The notes below the pieces were generated by a model. That model was not told the DNA's origin and searched no databases. It was given only the letters and a program-made list of their open reading frames with translations. Positions 44,709 through 54,871 of a stretch of DNA of 64,000 bases are shown piece after piece; the stretch's first letter is position 1, and each line of letters opens with the position of its first letter. Source of the DNA: Glutamicibacter protophormiae (GTDB taxonomy: Bacteria; Actinomycetota; Actinomycetes; Actinomycetales; Micrococcaceae); contig NZ_BMPH01000009.1 in assembly GCF_014647495.1 (NCBI RefSeq), forward strand, positions 62,001 to 126,000, in the 5' to 3' direction. The position numbers and the translations under genes are program-made.

Positions 44709-45551
44709 ATGAGCGAAGCAACCAGCAATCTGAAACTGTCTTTCCTTGGCACCGGTTCCATGAACGGCGCCATCCTGCGCGGCATCCTGGCCTCGGGCCA
44801 CGACCCGAAGCTGGTCACCGCCACCGTGCGCAGCGAGAACCGCGTGGATGAGCTGCGCGAACTGGGCATCACCGTGCTGGTCAATTCTCAGGACGACGAG
44901 GCGAACCGAACCGCCGCCGCGGAGGCCGACGTGATTTTCCTGGGCGTGAAGCCGGTGGGCATCACCGAGCTGTGCGCGGAGATCGCGCCGGCGCTGAAGC
45001 CCGGGACCGTGGTGGTTTCGGTTGCCGCGGCGATTACCCTCGCCTCGATGCAGGACAAGCTGCCCGCGGGCCAGCCGGTCATCCGCTCCATGCCGAACAC
45101 CCCGCTGATGGTGGGCGCCGGCGTGGTGGGCATCTCCCCGGCCGGCACCGTCAGCGATGAGCAGGTCCGGTCCGTGACCGACCTGCTCTCCGGGTCGGGG
45201 GACGTGCACGTGATCGACGAACAGCAGCAGAACGCCCTGTCCGCCATTTCCGGCTCCGGGCCGGCCTACGCCTTCTACCTGGCCGAAGCCATGGCCAAGG
45301 CAGGCATTGCCCTGGGATTGGACGCCGAGCTGTCTACCAGCATCGCCCGGGCCACCGTGGCCGGCGCGGGCAAGATGCTCTCGGATGCCCAATCGGATCC
45401 AGCGGCGCTGCGCAAGGCAGTCACCAGCCCGAACGGCACCACCGAGCGCGCCATCGCCGCCTTCGACGAGGGCGGCATCCCGGCCATCATCGAGGCCGGT
45501 GCCCGCGCGGCCGCCGAACGCGCCGCGCAGCTGAGCCGCGAACTGGGTTAG
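44709..45551 (+). CDS. proC: Pyrroline-5-carboxylate reductase
   Basis: A 280-residue enzyme, the last step of proline synthesis (P5C + NADPH). Seen: LSFLGTGSMNGAIL (Rossmann), VKP and IRSMPNTPLMVGAGVVGI, then the C-terminal signature SGSGPAYAFYLAEAMAKAG and TSPNGTTERAI. The start is 4 bp after the barrel gene. It is convergent with trkA; a GC-rich hairpin (45571-45580 with 45602-45611) lies at the junction. Confidence 0.97.
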   Translation: MSEATSNLKLSFLGTGSMNGAILRGILASGHDPKLVTATVRSENRVDELRELGITVLVNSQDDEANRTAAAEADVIFLGVKPVGITELCAEIAPALKPGTVVVSVAAAITLASMQDKLPAGQPVIRSMPNTPLMVGAGVVGISPAGTVSDEQVRSVTDLLSGSGDVHVIDEQQQNALSAISGSGPAYAFYLAEAMAKAGIALGLDAELSTSIARATVAGAGKMLSDAQSDPAALRKAVTSPNGTTERAIAAFDEGGIPAIIEAGARAAAERAAQLSRELG

Positions 45552-45596
45552 CCCGCACGCTGCGCCGCCCGCTGCCCGGCAGGGGACCCCGCGGGT

Positions 45597-46268
45597 CTAG
45601 GGCCGGGCAGCGAAGCGTTCGAGCAGGTCCACGTGCCCGGAGACGATCAGCATGTCTCGCCGGGTGACCATGGTGTCGGGCACCGCGTAGGTGAAGTCCT
45701 CGCCGGGGGACTTCACCCCGACAATGGTGATCCCGTATTTCGAGCGGACCTGGGACTGGGCCAGCGTGAAGCCCTGGGTTTCCTTCGGCGGGTACATCTT
45801 CACGATCGCGAAGCCGTCGTCGAATTCGATGAAGTCCAGCATGCGTCCGCCGACCAGGTGCGCGGCGCGGACCCCGGCGTCCGCCTCCGGATAGATCACG
45901 TGGTTCGCGCCGATGCGGGTGAGGATCTTGCCGTGGGACGGGGTGATGGCCTTGACCCACAGGTGCTCGATGCCCAGGTCCACCAGGTTCACCGTGATCA
46001 GCACGGAGGACTCGATGGAGGTGCCCACGCCGACCACCGCGGAGGAGAATTCCTGTGCGCCGAGCTGGCGCAGCGCGTCGATGTTGGTCGCGTCGGCGGA
46101 GACCACATGGGTCAGCGTGCTGGCCCACTGCTGGACCAGTTCCGGGCTGCGTTCAATGGCCAGGACTTCGCGCCCCTGCTTGACCAGGGTTTCGGCGACC
46201 GATGCGCCGAAGCGGCCCAGCCCGATGACCAGTACCGGGGCGTTGTGGTCCATGTTCTTGTCAGCCAA
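45597..46268 (-). CDS. trkA: Potassium uptake regulatory subunit (TrkA/KtrA-type RCK)
   Basis: A 223-residue cytoplasmic gating protein. RCK_N: VLVIGLGRFGASVAETLVKQG (NAD/ATP-binding), and VSADATNIDALRQLGAQ. RCK_C: a beta-rich end (YAVPDTMVTRRDMLIVSG). It overlaps the TrkH/KtrB gene by 8 bp, so the two are coupled. Confidence 0.92.
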   Translation of the reverse strand: MADKNMDHNAPVLVIGLGRFGASVAETLVKQGREVLAIERSPELVQQWASTLTHVVSADATNIDALRQLGAQEFSSAVVGVGTSIESSVLITVNLVDLGIEHLWVKAITPSHGKILTRIGANHVIYPEADAGVRAAHLVGGRMLDFIEFDDGFAIVKMYPPKETQGFTLAQSQVRSKYGITIVGVKSPGEDFTYAVPDTMVTRRDMLIVSGHVDLLERFAARP

Positions 46269-47694
46269 TGATCGGCCTTTCTTCCGGGAGCTTGTACAGC
46301 GTATCGCGATGCCGCATGGTCAGGGCGCTGGCCAGGGTGATGCTGCCGATGCGGCCGGCGAACATCAGGGCGCTGAGCACGTATTTGCCGGCAGGCGGCA
46401 TCTCCTGGGAGACACCGGTGCTCAGCCCCACCGTGGCGAAGGCGGAGATGGACTCGAACAAGGCCCGCGAGATGCCCACCTGTTCATCGACGGTCACCAG
46501 CAGGCCCGTGGCCAGCGCGACCAGCGAGGCGCCCAGGGCCACGACCGAGATGGCCACGCGCATGGTTTCCTCGGGGATGCGTCGGCCGAAGGCTCGGGTC
46601 TCGCTGTCGCCACGCACCTCGGCCATGATGGCAAGGAACATCACGGCGATGGTGGTGACCTTGATGCCGCCGGCCGTGGAGGCCGAGCCGCCGCCGGCGA
46701 ACATCATCGCGTCCGTGATCAGCATGGTGACCTCGTGGATGTCGTTCTGGTCCACCAGGTTCATGCCGCCCGAGCGCATCATGACGGAGGAGAACAGTGC
46801 GTGGATCAGCTTGTCGGACATGCTCAGCGTGCCGATGGTCTTCGGGTTGTTCCATTCCGCCAGCAGCCACAGCAGGGAGCCGGCGACCAGCAGGATGGTG
46901 GTGACCAGCAACGTCAGCTTGGTGTGCAGGTTCCACTTCCTGGTGTTGAAGCGGTTGGCCAGCAGCACCATGATCACCGGGAAGCCCAGCGAGCCGACGA
47001 ACACGCCGGCCATCAGCGGCCCGAGGATCCACAGGTCAGTCTCGTAGGGGACCAGCCCGTCGGAATGGGGAGTGAAACCGGCGTTGTTGAACGCGGAGAT
47101 CGCATAGAACACCCCGTGCCAGATCGAGGAGAGCAGGCTCTCGCCGAGGATGTAGAAGCGCGGGATCAGGAACAGCGCAATCAGCGCCTGCAGGCTGATG
47201 GCCGTCAGGATCACGATGCGCAGCAGCGAGCCCACCTCGCCCAGCGCCGAAGCCCCGGAGGTGTTCATCGAGTTCTGCGCCATCAGCTTGGCGCGCACGC
47301 CGAGCTTGCGGGAGACCGCCAGCGACATGATGGATGCCAGCGTGAGGATGCCCAAGCCGCCGATGAAGGTGCCGACGATGATGATCAGCTGGCCCAGGAA
47401 GGACCAGTGCTCGGCGGTGGAGACCGTGGTTAGGCCGGTCACGCAGACCGAGGACACCGCGGTGAACAGCGCGTCGTGCAACGGCGTGGGCCTGCCGCTG
47501 GAGGAAGCGAATGGCGCGGCCAGCAGCGAGGTGAACAGCGTGATCACAATCAGGAAGGCGCCCAGGGTCAGGCGGGCGGGGGAGCGGATGGTGAAGTTGG
47601 CGATTGAGGTGCGAATCGCCAGCCACCTGCGGCGCGCCTCGTCGCGCGATTCGCCTGGCTGCCTTCCGGCGCCCGGACCGCTCATGCTGCTCAT
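46261..47694 (-). CDS. trkH: Potassium transporter subunit (TrkH/KtrB family)
   Basis: A 477-residue membrane protein with four selectivity-filter loops: VCVTGLTT, SAFNNAGFT, GSASTAGGIK and FATVGLSTG. It carries K+ through the membrane under control of the RCK subunit. The ATG at 47694 is tentative; several Met codons lie close by. It is divergent from acuC. Confidence 0.94.
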   Translation of the reverse strand: MSSMSGPGAGRQPGESRDEARRRWLAIRTSIANFTIRSPARLTLGAFLIVITLFTSLLAAPFASSSGRPTPLHDALFTAVSSVCVTGLTTVSTAEHWSFLGQLIIIVGTFIGGLGILTLASIMSLAVSRKLGVRAKLMAQNSMNTSGASALGEVGSLLRIVILTAISLQALIALFLIPRFYILGESLLSSIWHGVFYAISAFNNAGFTPHSDGLVPYETDLWILGPLMAGVFVGSLGFPVIMVLLANRFNTRKWNLHTKLTLLVTTILLVAGSLLWLLAEWNNPKTIGTLSMSDKLIHALFSSVMMRSGGMNLVDQNDIHEVTMLITDAMMFAGGGSASTAGGIKVTTIAVMFLAIMAEVRGDSETRAFGRRIPEETMRVAISVVALGASLVALATGLLVTVDEQVGISRALFESISAFATVGLSTGVSQEMPPAGKYVLSALMFAGRIGSITLASALTMRHRDTLYKLPEERPIIG

Positions 47695-47851
47695 TGGAAT
47701 AGGCTCGGTCTTTCCCGTAAAAATGAATGTCTGGAAACCTTACTCCATGTAATTTACGCGTTTGACGGCAACTTCGCCCGTCCAACGGTCGGATCTGGCG
47801 GCGCTGGAGCAATCCGGGCGCCATAAATGCATGAGTTGCATCACGATCAGG

Positions 47852-47857
47852 TAGCCT
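47852..47857 (+). promoter_or_regulatory. Leaderless -10 element for acuC
   Basis: TAGCCT, 6 nt before the GTG at 47864. Confidence 0.5.
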
Positions 47858-47863
47858 GAAATT

Positions 47864-49066
47864 GTGTTAGAGCCCCAGCATGCCCCACGACCAACGATGG
47901 TGATGTGGGACGAGAAGTACCTGAAATACAAATTTAGCGACTGGCACCCGATGCATCCGGCTCGCCTGGAGCTGACCTATCGGCTCAGCGAGCAGCTGGA
48001 TGTCTTGGGCGGGCCCAACGTTAGCATCGAACCTCCAGCGGTTGCGGAAGATTCCGTGATCGCCACGGTGCATGACCAGTCCTTCATCGACCAGGTACGC
48101 AAGGTCAGCCTTGATCCCAGCATTGTTGCCGAGGAGTTCGGGCTGGGCACCGATGACGATCCGGTGTTCGCCGGCATGCACGAGGCCGCGGCGCGCATCG
48201 TGGGCGGATCGGTCATCGCTGCGGATGCGATCATGGACGAAACCACGGTGAGAGCCGTCAATTTCGCCGGTGGCATGCACCACGCTGCACGCAGCAAGGC
48301 CAGCGGCTTCTGCATCTACAACGATGCGGCCGCCGCCATCCACCGCCTGCTCGAGCGCGGGGCCCGGCGTGTGGTGTACATCGATGTCGACGCCCACCAC
48401 GGCGACGGCACCGAATCGATCTTCTGGGACGACGACCGCGTGCTGACCATTTCCATCCACGAATCGGGCCTGAGCCTGTTCCCGGGCACCGGCTTCGCCA
48501 ACGAGATCGGCGGACCCAAGGCCGAGGGCAGTGCCGTGAACATCGCGGTCCCGGCCATGACCTCGGATGCCGGGTGGATGCGCGCCTTCCACGCGGTGGT
48601 CCCGCAGCTGGTGCGCGCATTCAAGCCGGAAGTGATCGTCTCCCAGCACGGCTGCGACGCGCACCGGGATGACGACATGACCAATCTGAAGCTGTCGGTT
48701 GATGCCCAGCGACAGGTGGCCTTGGATATTTCGCAGCTGGCAGACGAGCTGTGCGAGGGCCGCTGGCTGGCCACCGGCGGCGGCGGCTACAACGTCACCG
48801 CGGTTGTGCCGCGCACCTGGACGCATCTGACGGCGATCGTGGCCGGCAAGCCGGTACCGCTGCGCACCTACGTGCCCGAGGAATTCCGCCGCTATGTGCT
48901 GGAAACCTACGGCCGGGCGATGCCCTACCTCATGGGGGACGACGCCCAGCTGTGGTGGCGCAACTGGGAAGTGGGCTACGATCCCGCCGACCCGGTGGAC
49001 CGCTCCATCATCGCCACCCGCAAGGAAGTATTCCCGCTGTTCGGGCTGGATCCCTGGTTCGACTAG
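47864..49066 (+). CDS. acuC: AcuC-type acetoin utilization protein (class I HDAC fold)
   Basis: A 400-residue zinc-dependent deacetylase. Seen: HPMHPARLELTYRL, FAGGMHHAARSKASGFCIYNDAAAAI, YIDVDAHHGDGTESIFW (metal-ligand Asp/His and the catalytic His pair) and SQHGCDAHRDDDM. The catalytic pattern is intact. In Bacillus, AcuC deacetylates acetyl-CoA synthetase. Starts GTG with a leaderless -10 element. Confidence 0.92.
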   Translation: MLEPQHAPRPTMVMWDEKYLKYKFSDWHPMHPARLELTYRLSEQLDVLGGPNVSIEPPAVAEDSVIATVHDQSFIDQVRKVSLDPSIVAEEFGLGTDDDPVFAGMHEAAARIVGGSVIAADAIMDETTVRAVNFAGGMHHAARSKASGFCIYNDAAAAIHRLLERGARRVVYIDVDAHHGDGTESIFWDDDRVLTISIHESGLSLFPGTGFANEIGGPKAEGSAVNIAVPAMTSDAGWMRAFHAVVPQLVRAFKPEVIVSQHGCDAHRDDDMTNLKLSVDAQRQVALDISQLADELCEGRWLATGGGGYNVTAVVPRTWTHLTAIVAGKPVPLRTYVPEEFRRYVLETYGRAMPYLMGDDAQLWWRNWEVGYDPADPVDRSIIATRKEVFPLFGLDPWFD

Positions 49067-49171
49067 CGGACAACGCGCCGGCCCGGCGCCAAGGGCCGGT
49101 GCGTAGGGAATTGTGCATGGCTGCGGTCATGCGGGGACATATGCCTACGTTGCAGATCGGTCATATGCCGC

Positions 49172-49177
49172 TAGGGT
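49172..49177 (+). promoter_or_regulatory. Leaderless -10 element for the ArsR gene
   Basis: TAGGGT, 7 nt before an in-frame GTG at 49185. It also lies one base before an ATG at 49179, which is too close to be a start on this transcript. Confidence 0.5.
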
Positions 49178-49184
49178 TATGTCT

Positions 49185-49622
49185 GTGGCTATTGATGAAG
49201 TTTTTTCTGCGTTGGCTGAGCCGACGCGGCGCAGGATTATTGAAGCACTGAAATCTGAACCCAAGGCAGTGGGCGCATTGGTGACCGAGCTGGAGATTTC
49301 CCAGCCGACGGTTTCCAAGCACCTGAAGGTGCTGCGCGAGGCGAACCTGGTCAGCATGACGGCGGCCGGGCAGCGGCGCATCTACAGCATCGACACCGAA
49401 GCGGTCGAGGTGCTCGTCGGCTGGTGTGCCGAGATCCTGCCGATTCCGGAATCCCAGGAACAGGCCGTGGGAGTGCCCGGCAACGAGGCGCAGGTCGAGC
49501 TGGCGGACGCCGCTCCTGCTGCGCAGCATCTGGGCCGGAGTGTAGGCCGCGGGCTGGAACAAGTCACGGGACGAGCCCAAGAATTCTTCGAGAAGCTACC
49601 ACGGTTCGGGCGCCGCCGGTAG
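49185..49622 (+). CDS. ArsR-family transcriptional regulator
   Basis: A ~145-residue protein. Winged helix: IDEVFSALAEPTRRRIIEAL and VGALVTELEISQPTVSKHLKVLREANLV, typical ArsR. No metal-site Cys cluster is seen. The C-terminal ~50 residues are Ala/Glu/Gly-rich. It lies between acuC and gdhA. The GTG at 49185 is proposed from the -10 spacing. Confidence 0.85.
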   Translation: MAIDEVFSALAEPTRRRIIEALKSEPKAVGALVTELEISQPTVSKHLKVLREANLVSMTAAGQRRIYSIDTEAVEVLVGWCAEILPIPESQEQAVGVPGNEAQVELADAAPAAQHLGRSVGRGLEQVTGRAQEFFEKLPRFGRRR

Positions 49623-49672
49623 ACATTTGACCAGTAGATGGGGTGCCGAGCCTACAAAATGGCTAAAAATTT

Positions 49673-49703
49673 ACGTTACGCGGACATTCCTGTTTTGTAA
49701 CGT
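49673..49703. promoter_or_regulatory. Inverted repeat upstream of gdhA
   Basis: ACGTTAC (49673-49679) and GTAACGT (49697-49703) form a perfect 7-bp inverted repeat with a 17-bp gap, in an AT-rich stretch 113 bp before the gdhA start. It could be an operator or part of the arsR terminator. The regulator is unknown. Confidence 0.35.
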
Positions 49704-49705
49704 GA

Positions 49706-51160
<1,455 letters not shown>

Positions 51161-51185
51161 CGCCTTCTACCCGCCGAATCGCCTG

Positions 51186-51232
51186 CAGCCCAGAGTATCT
51201 GAAGTGGAAAACACTTCAGATACTCTGGGCTG
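51186..51232 (+). terminator. Terminator after gdhA
   Basis: A perfect 21-bp stem (51186-51206 with 51212-51232) with a 5-nt loop. Confidence 0.88.
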
Positions 51233-51426
51233 CTGTCGCACCCCCGGCAAAAAAGTCGGATTGACCGTGACACGTGTGTGTTTCGTGATGCGAAAGTTAT
51301 GAAAGTGCGACTAGACTGGTACAAAGCAAACGTGAATCCGATCGCCGGTGTTGATCCAAAGTCGTGTAAGTTCACGTGTGCTAGTCACGCGACGAACAAG
51401 AGATCAGCGTCAGGAGAATATCCCGC

Positions 51427-51651
51427 ATGCAGGATAAACAGAATTTTGCAGGAGCCCGTTTCATGACGGTGGCCGAGGTGGCCGACATGATGCGCGTTTC
51501 CAAAATGACGGTTTATCGTCTGATCCACGCGGGCGATCTGCCTGCGGTTCAGTTTGGTCGCTCCTATCGCGTTCCGGAAAACGCCGTAGAAACCTATCTG
51601 CAGTCTGCGGCGATTGATCCGCAACGTGGTACGGGTTCCCTCGGTCGATAA
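51427..51651 (+). CDS. Small excisionase/BldC-type HTH DNA-binding protein
   Basis: A 74-residue protein: MTVAEVADMMRVSKMTVYRLIHAGDLPAVQFGRSYRVPENAVETYL is a single helix-turn-helix plus wing (AlpA/excisionase-like). The close relative is mycobacterial Rv0500A beside proC. AGGAG lies 10 nt before the ATG at 51427. A second Met at 51463 is possible. It is followed by the bS22 gene. Confidence 0.88.
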   Translation: MQDKQNFAGARFMTVAEVADMMRVSKMTVYRLIHAGDLPAVQFGRSYRVPENAVETYLQSAAIDPQRGTGSLGR

Positions 51652-51700
51652 GCCAAGCGGTGGTCAGAGCATGGCCGAAAAGCGGGTAATCTATTAAGGA

Positions 51701-51711
51701 ACGTTTAACGT
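51701..51711. promoter_or_regulatory. Small palindrome in the bS22 leader
   Basis: ACGTTTAACGT, a perfect inverted repeat around one base, 80 bp before bS22. A possible operator; the evidence is weak. Confidence 0.25.
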
Positions 51712-51790
51712 CCGGTCAACCTTGCCGTGTGCTTCGGCGCAGGGGGAGCATCGAGGTTGGCGCATTTTAATTAGTTTGTGAGGAACCAAT

Positions 51791-51889
51791 ATGGGCTCTG
51801 TTATCAAGAAGCGCCGCAAGCGTATGTCGAAGAAGAAGCACCGCAAATTGCTTCGTAAGACTCGCCACCAGCGCCGCAACAAGAAGTAG
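51791..51889 (+). CDS. 30S ribosomal protein bS22 (AURKAIP1/COX24-like)
   Basis: A 32-residue highly basic protein, [20 protein letters not shown] at the start, the actinobacterial bS22 first seen in mycobacterial ribosome structures (Rv0500B type). It has GAGGAA just upstream. Too short for ordinary ORF calling. It sits with the HTH gene as in mycobacteria. Confidence 0.9.
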   Translation: MGSVIKKRRKRMSKKKHRKLLRKTRHQRRNKK

Positions 51890-51921
51890 ATCTACTTCGA
51901 GCAGCTTGCCGCTTGGCATTC

Positions 51922-51961
51922 ATCGCCACCGCATCAGGATTCTGTCCTGGACGGTGGCGAT
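51922..51961. terminator. Terminator between bS22 and the HAD gene
   Basis: A perfect 10-bp outer stem (51922-51931 with 51952-51961) with an additional inner pairing, between convergent genes. Confidence 0.7.
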
Positions 51962-51993
51962 TGCTTTATCCGCAGAACGCCGTAGGAGCCGCT

Positions 51994-52800
51994 CTAACGG
52001 CCGCTGCGGTCCTTGAACGACCGCTTGGCGGCCCAGATGAATCCGATGACGCCTGCGGCCTTCAGGCTGAACTTGGCGGCGCGCTGCCCGGTGCGGAAGT
52101 CGTAGACCTGCCAGCCGCGGCGCTTGGCATAGGCACGCAACCGCGCATCCGGATTGATGCAGACTGGATGCCCCACGGCTTCGAGCAGGGGGACATCGTT
52201 GTAGGAGTCGGAGTAGGCCCACGACTTGGACAACTTGATCCCGCGCTCCTTGGCCAGGGCGCGGACCGCCTGGGCCTTCTCCGCTGCGTGGAGGATGGGG
52301 CTGGCCAGCGCACCGGTATAAACTCCGTCGACGCTGTCCACCACGGTGCCCAGGGCGCCGGACAGCTTGAGCCGGTCGGAGATGACGTTGGCCACTTCCA
52401 GCGGCGTGGCGGTGACAAGCCAGACTTCGCGGCCTACCGTCAGGTGCTGGTGGGCGATGGCGACCGTGCCGCGCCACAGCTTGGGTTCGATGTACTCGTC
52501 GAAGATCTCGTTGCCGATTTCCTCGATCTCGGAGACCTTGATGCCCTGGGCCATGAGCAGCGCGCGGTCCCGGATCTGGTGGATATCTCCCAGATGCTCG
52601 CCGCGGGCGGCGAAGCGCAGTTGCTTGAGCGCGAACCACAGGATTTCCCGCATGCGGAAGAACCGGTGCTCGTGCAGCTTGCGGGCCAGGAGATAGAGGG
52701 AGGCCCCACGAACCAAGGTGTTGTCGACGTCGAAGAATGCGGCGACGATTTCGGGATGCTGCTCGGGTTCGGACGCGAAGGCTGAATCGATGGAAGACAT
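51994..52800 (-). CDS. HAD-superfamily hydrolase (SerB-like, HAD-IB)
   Basis: A 268-residue protein. Seen: AAFFDVDNTLVRG (catalytic Asp pair), VTATPLEVA (motif II) and YSDSYNDVPLLEAVG (motif IV). Lys is in the AAEKAQAVR block. It is close to mycobacterial Rv0505c, annotated as a phosphoserine phosphatase homologue, but the substrate is not proven. The ATG has CTGGAG upstream. Confidence 0.88.
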   Translation of the reverse strand: MSSIDSAFASEPEQHPEIVAAFFDVDNTLVRGASLYLLARKLHEHRFFRMREILWFALKQLRFAARGEHLGDIHQIRDRALLMAQGIKVSEIEEIGNEIFDEYIEPKLWRGTVAIAHQHLTVGREVWLVTATPLEVANVISDRLKLSGALGTVVDSVDGVYTGALASPILHAAEKAQAVRALAKERGIKLSKSWAYSDSYNDVPLLEAVGHPVCINPDARLRAYAKRRGWQVYDFRTGQRAAKFSLKAAGVIGFIWAAKRSFKDRSGR

Positions 52801-52862
52801 TTGCTCCAGTTTATTTCATCGCGAAGTTTAAGACCCGTCGGGGCTCATGAGAATATGAAGGG

Positions 52863-53108
52863 GTGAGTACATTGCATGAGATTCAGTTGTTGGTGCGCCA
52901 GGGATGCCACCTTTGCGAGGCCGCACGGGCGACCGTCAGCAAGGTCACCAATCGACTGGGGATGCAGTTCACCGAGCTGGACATCGACAGCGATCCCGAG
53001 CTGCTCGAACGCCACCATGAAGAAGTTCCGGTACTGGTGATCGACGGACAGGTCAGGGATTTCTGGACCATCGACCCTGTCCGTCTTGAACGTCTGCTCA
53101 GCAGCTGA
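52863..53108 (+). CDS. Glutaredoxin-family protein
   Basis: An 81-residue thioredoxin-fold protein with a CHLC active site in RQGCHLCEAARATV and EVPVLVIDG (cis-Pro). It matches actinobacterial Rv0508-type proteins. The GTG start has GAGAAT 8 nt upstream. The rex gene follows 60 bp later. Confidence 0.88.
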   Translation: MSTLHEIQLLVRQGCHLCEAARATVSKVTNRLGMQFTELDIDSDPELLERHHEEVPVLVIDGQVRDFWTIDPVRLERLLSS

Positions 53109-53168
53109 TGAATACGACTGCGCGCTACCAGCGCGTCTTGGGGAATCGTACCGATCGGGGGACGCAGC

Positions 53169-53804
53169 ATGTCCGAGCTTGAAGCAAAGGTGCTTCCCGA
53201 AGCCACGGTTGCACGCTTGACGCAGTATCTGAGGGCGCTGAACGCCCTTGAATCTCGCGGCCTGGAGCGCACCAGCTCCGGGGTGCTGGCCAAGGAAGCC
53301 GGCGTGAATCCGGCGATCCTGCGCAAGGACCTGTCGTGGCTGGGCTCCTACGGCACACGAGGCGTGGGCTATGTGGTCCGCGAGCTTTCGGAACACATCA
53401 ACAACACGCTGGGCCTGAACCGGGACTGGCGAGTACTGATCCTCGGCGCCGGCAACCTCGGCCGCGCGCTCAGCGGTTATGCAGGCTTCACCACCCGCGG
53501 CTTCAAGGTCCGGGCGATTCTTGACGTCTCGCCTGAACTGGTCGGCACGGAAGTCGGGAACCTGCGCGTCGAGCCGCGCAACGATCTGGCCGAGGTGGTG
53601 CGCCGCGAGGAAATCAACATTGCGGTACTCGCGGTTCCCGGCGATGCGGCCCAGGACCTGGTCTACGAGTTGGGCGAGCTGGATGTGAATTCCGTGTTGT
53701 CCTTCGCGCCCAAGCCGCTGGTTGTTCCCCGCGGCATGAATCTGCGCAGGGTCGATTTGTCCACCGAGCTGCAGATCCTGGCCTACCTGGCAGTCCAACC
53801 ATAA
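53169..53804 (+). CDS. rex: Redox-sensing transcriptional repressor Rex
   Basis: A 211-residue repressor. The N-terminal winged helix has TSSGVLAKEAGVNPAILRKDLSWLGSYGTRGVGY, the Rex recognition helix. The Rossmann domain has LILGAGNLGRALSGYAGF and EINIAVLAVPGDAAQ. It senses the NADH/NAD+ ratio. Typical targets are respiratory genes; a glutaredoxin gene precedes it here and cytochrome c and menaquinone genes lie downstream. Confidence 0.95.
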   Translation: MSELEAKVLPEATVARLTQYLRALNALESRGLERTSSGVLAKEAGVNPAILRKDLSWLGSYGTRGVGYVVRELSEHINNTLGLNRDWRVLILGAGNLGRALSGYAGFTTRGFKVRAILDVSPELVGTEVGNLRVEPRNDLAEVVRREEINIAVLAVPGDAAQDLVYELGELDVNSVLSFAPKPLVVPRGMNLRRVDLSTELQILAYLAVQP

Positions 53805-53820
53805 TCTTTTCCGACAATGG

Positions 53821-53860
53821 CAGAGGCGGCCTGATCCCTCGTGGGATCAGGCCGCCTCTG
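53821..53860. terminator. Terminator between rex and the membrane protein gene
   Basis: A perfect 18-bp stem (53821-53838 with 53843-53860) with a TCGT loop, between convergent genes. Confidence 0.88.
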
Positions 53861-53879
53861 CGCGTTACGCGTCGCTGAT

Positions 53880-54653
53880 TTAGCGGTAGCCGGCCCGGCG
53901 CGCCATCCGGCGTGCAAGGATGTACTCCGAGGACGGTCGCAGCCATGCGAAGACGACACCGGCCACTCCGAGACCGGTAGCCAGCACGATCATCGCGTTC
54001 AGCGTGCCCGCCTGGGCATCGCCGAACATGGACACCGTGGCGATGGACATGGACAGCCCCAGCAGCGAGAGCACGGCCAGCACGGTGGCGATGATGCGCA
54101 TGGCGCTCACACCGCGGCCCACGAAGAAGCCCACCAAGAAGTACAAGGCGATGCTGATGACAGCGGAAGTGATCATGAAGCCGGACATCACGGAGTTGAA
54201 CTCGGCCATGAACGCCTCGGGGCTGCTGAGCATCTGCTCGACAAACGGATCCTCCGCCAGCTGCGGATTGGCCTGCAGGTCGGACCGCATCTGCTCCTGG
54301 AGCAACGACCACTGCGACGTGATCATGTTCGCGAACATGTTCGAATTGAACATGAACCAGGTGGCAATGGCATTGGCGATTCCGGAAAGCAGGATCAGGA
54401 GGAAAGCCCACTGCAGGGTCTTGGGCCGCTGCGCCGGAGGCTGGACCGGAGCGTATCCGCCCTGCGGCTGGCCGTAGGGGTCGAAAGACGGTGCCGGGGA
54501 CTGCGGCTGTCCGTACGGATTCTGTCCATAGGGTGCCTGACCGGGCTGGTTCTGGCCATAGGGGTTTTGTCCGTAGGGATTCGGGTTCGAAGCATCGGAC
54601 CCGGAAGTGGGGTCGTAGGGCTGGCCCGGCTGGTTCGGATCGTAGTTGCTCAT
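53880..54653 (-). CDS. Multi-pass membrane protein with a Gly/Pro/Tyr/Gln-rich N-terminus
   Basis: A 257-residue protein. Residues 1-75 are disordered and made of copies of NPYGQ and PYGQ (glutamine/tyrosine/proline). The rest has four hydrophobic segments and a negatively charged loop between helices 1 and 2. The ATG at 54653 has GAGGAC upstream. No family is recognised. It is divergent from the phosphatase gene. Confidence 0.75.
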   Translation of the reverse strand: MSNYDPNQPGQPYDPTSGSDASNPNPYGQNPYGQNQPGQAPYGQNPYGQPQSPAPSFDPYGQPQGGYAPVQPPAQRPKTLQWAFLLILLSGIANAIATWFMFNSNMFANMITSQWSLLQEQMRSDLQANPQLAEDPFVEQMLSSPEAFMAEFNSVMSGFMITSAVISIALYFLVGFFVGRGVSAMRIIATVLAVLSLLGLSMSIATVSMFGDAQAGTLNAMIVLATGLGVAGVVFAWLRPSSEYILARRMARRAGYR

Positions 54654-54871
54654 CAGTGTCCTCAAAGGTTGAACCGGCAAGGAGCCAAATTGGCTCCCTC
54701 TGCTTGATTCCGTGTGCATTCTCGTACTATCCAGACTAGTCGCCGCGCTTTGTGATGCACCCCATCCGAAAGGATGGTTTTTCCATTTGCGAATCCCATG
54801 CAAGCCCTGTGAATCGTTGACGGTGAGCACATTATTCATCTTTTAGGTTGATTCTTTGAGACACTGGAAGC

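Noticed and set aside
54746-54762. TGTGATG... as a Crp box before the phosphatase operon
   Set aside because: Only one half-site matches; the other arm agrees at two of five positions.
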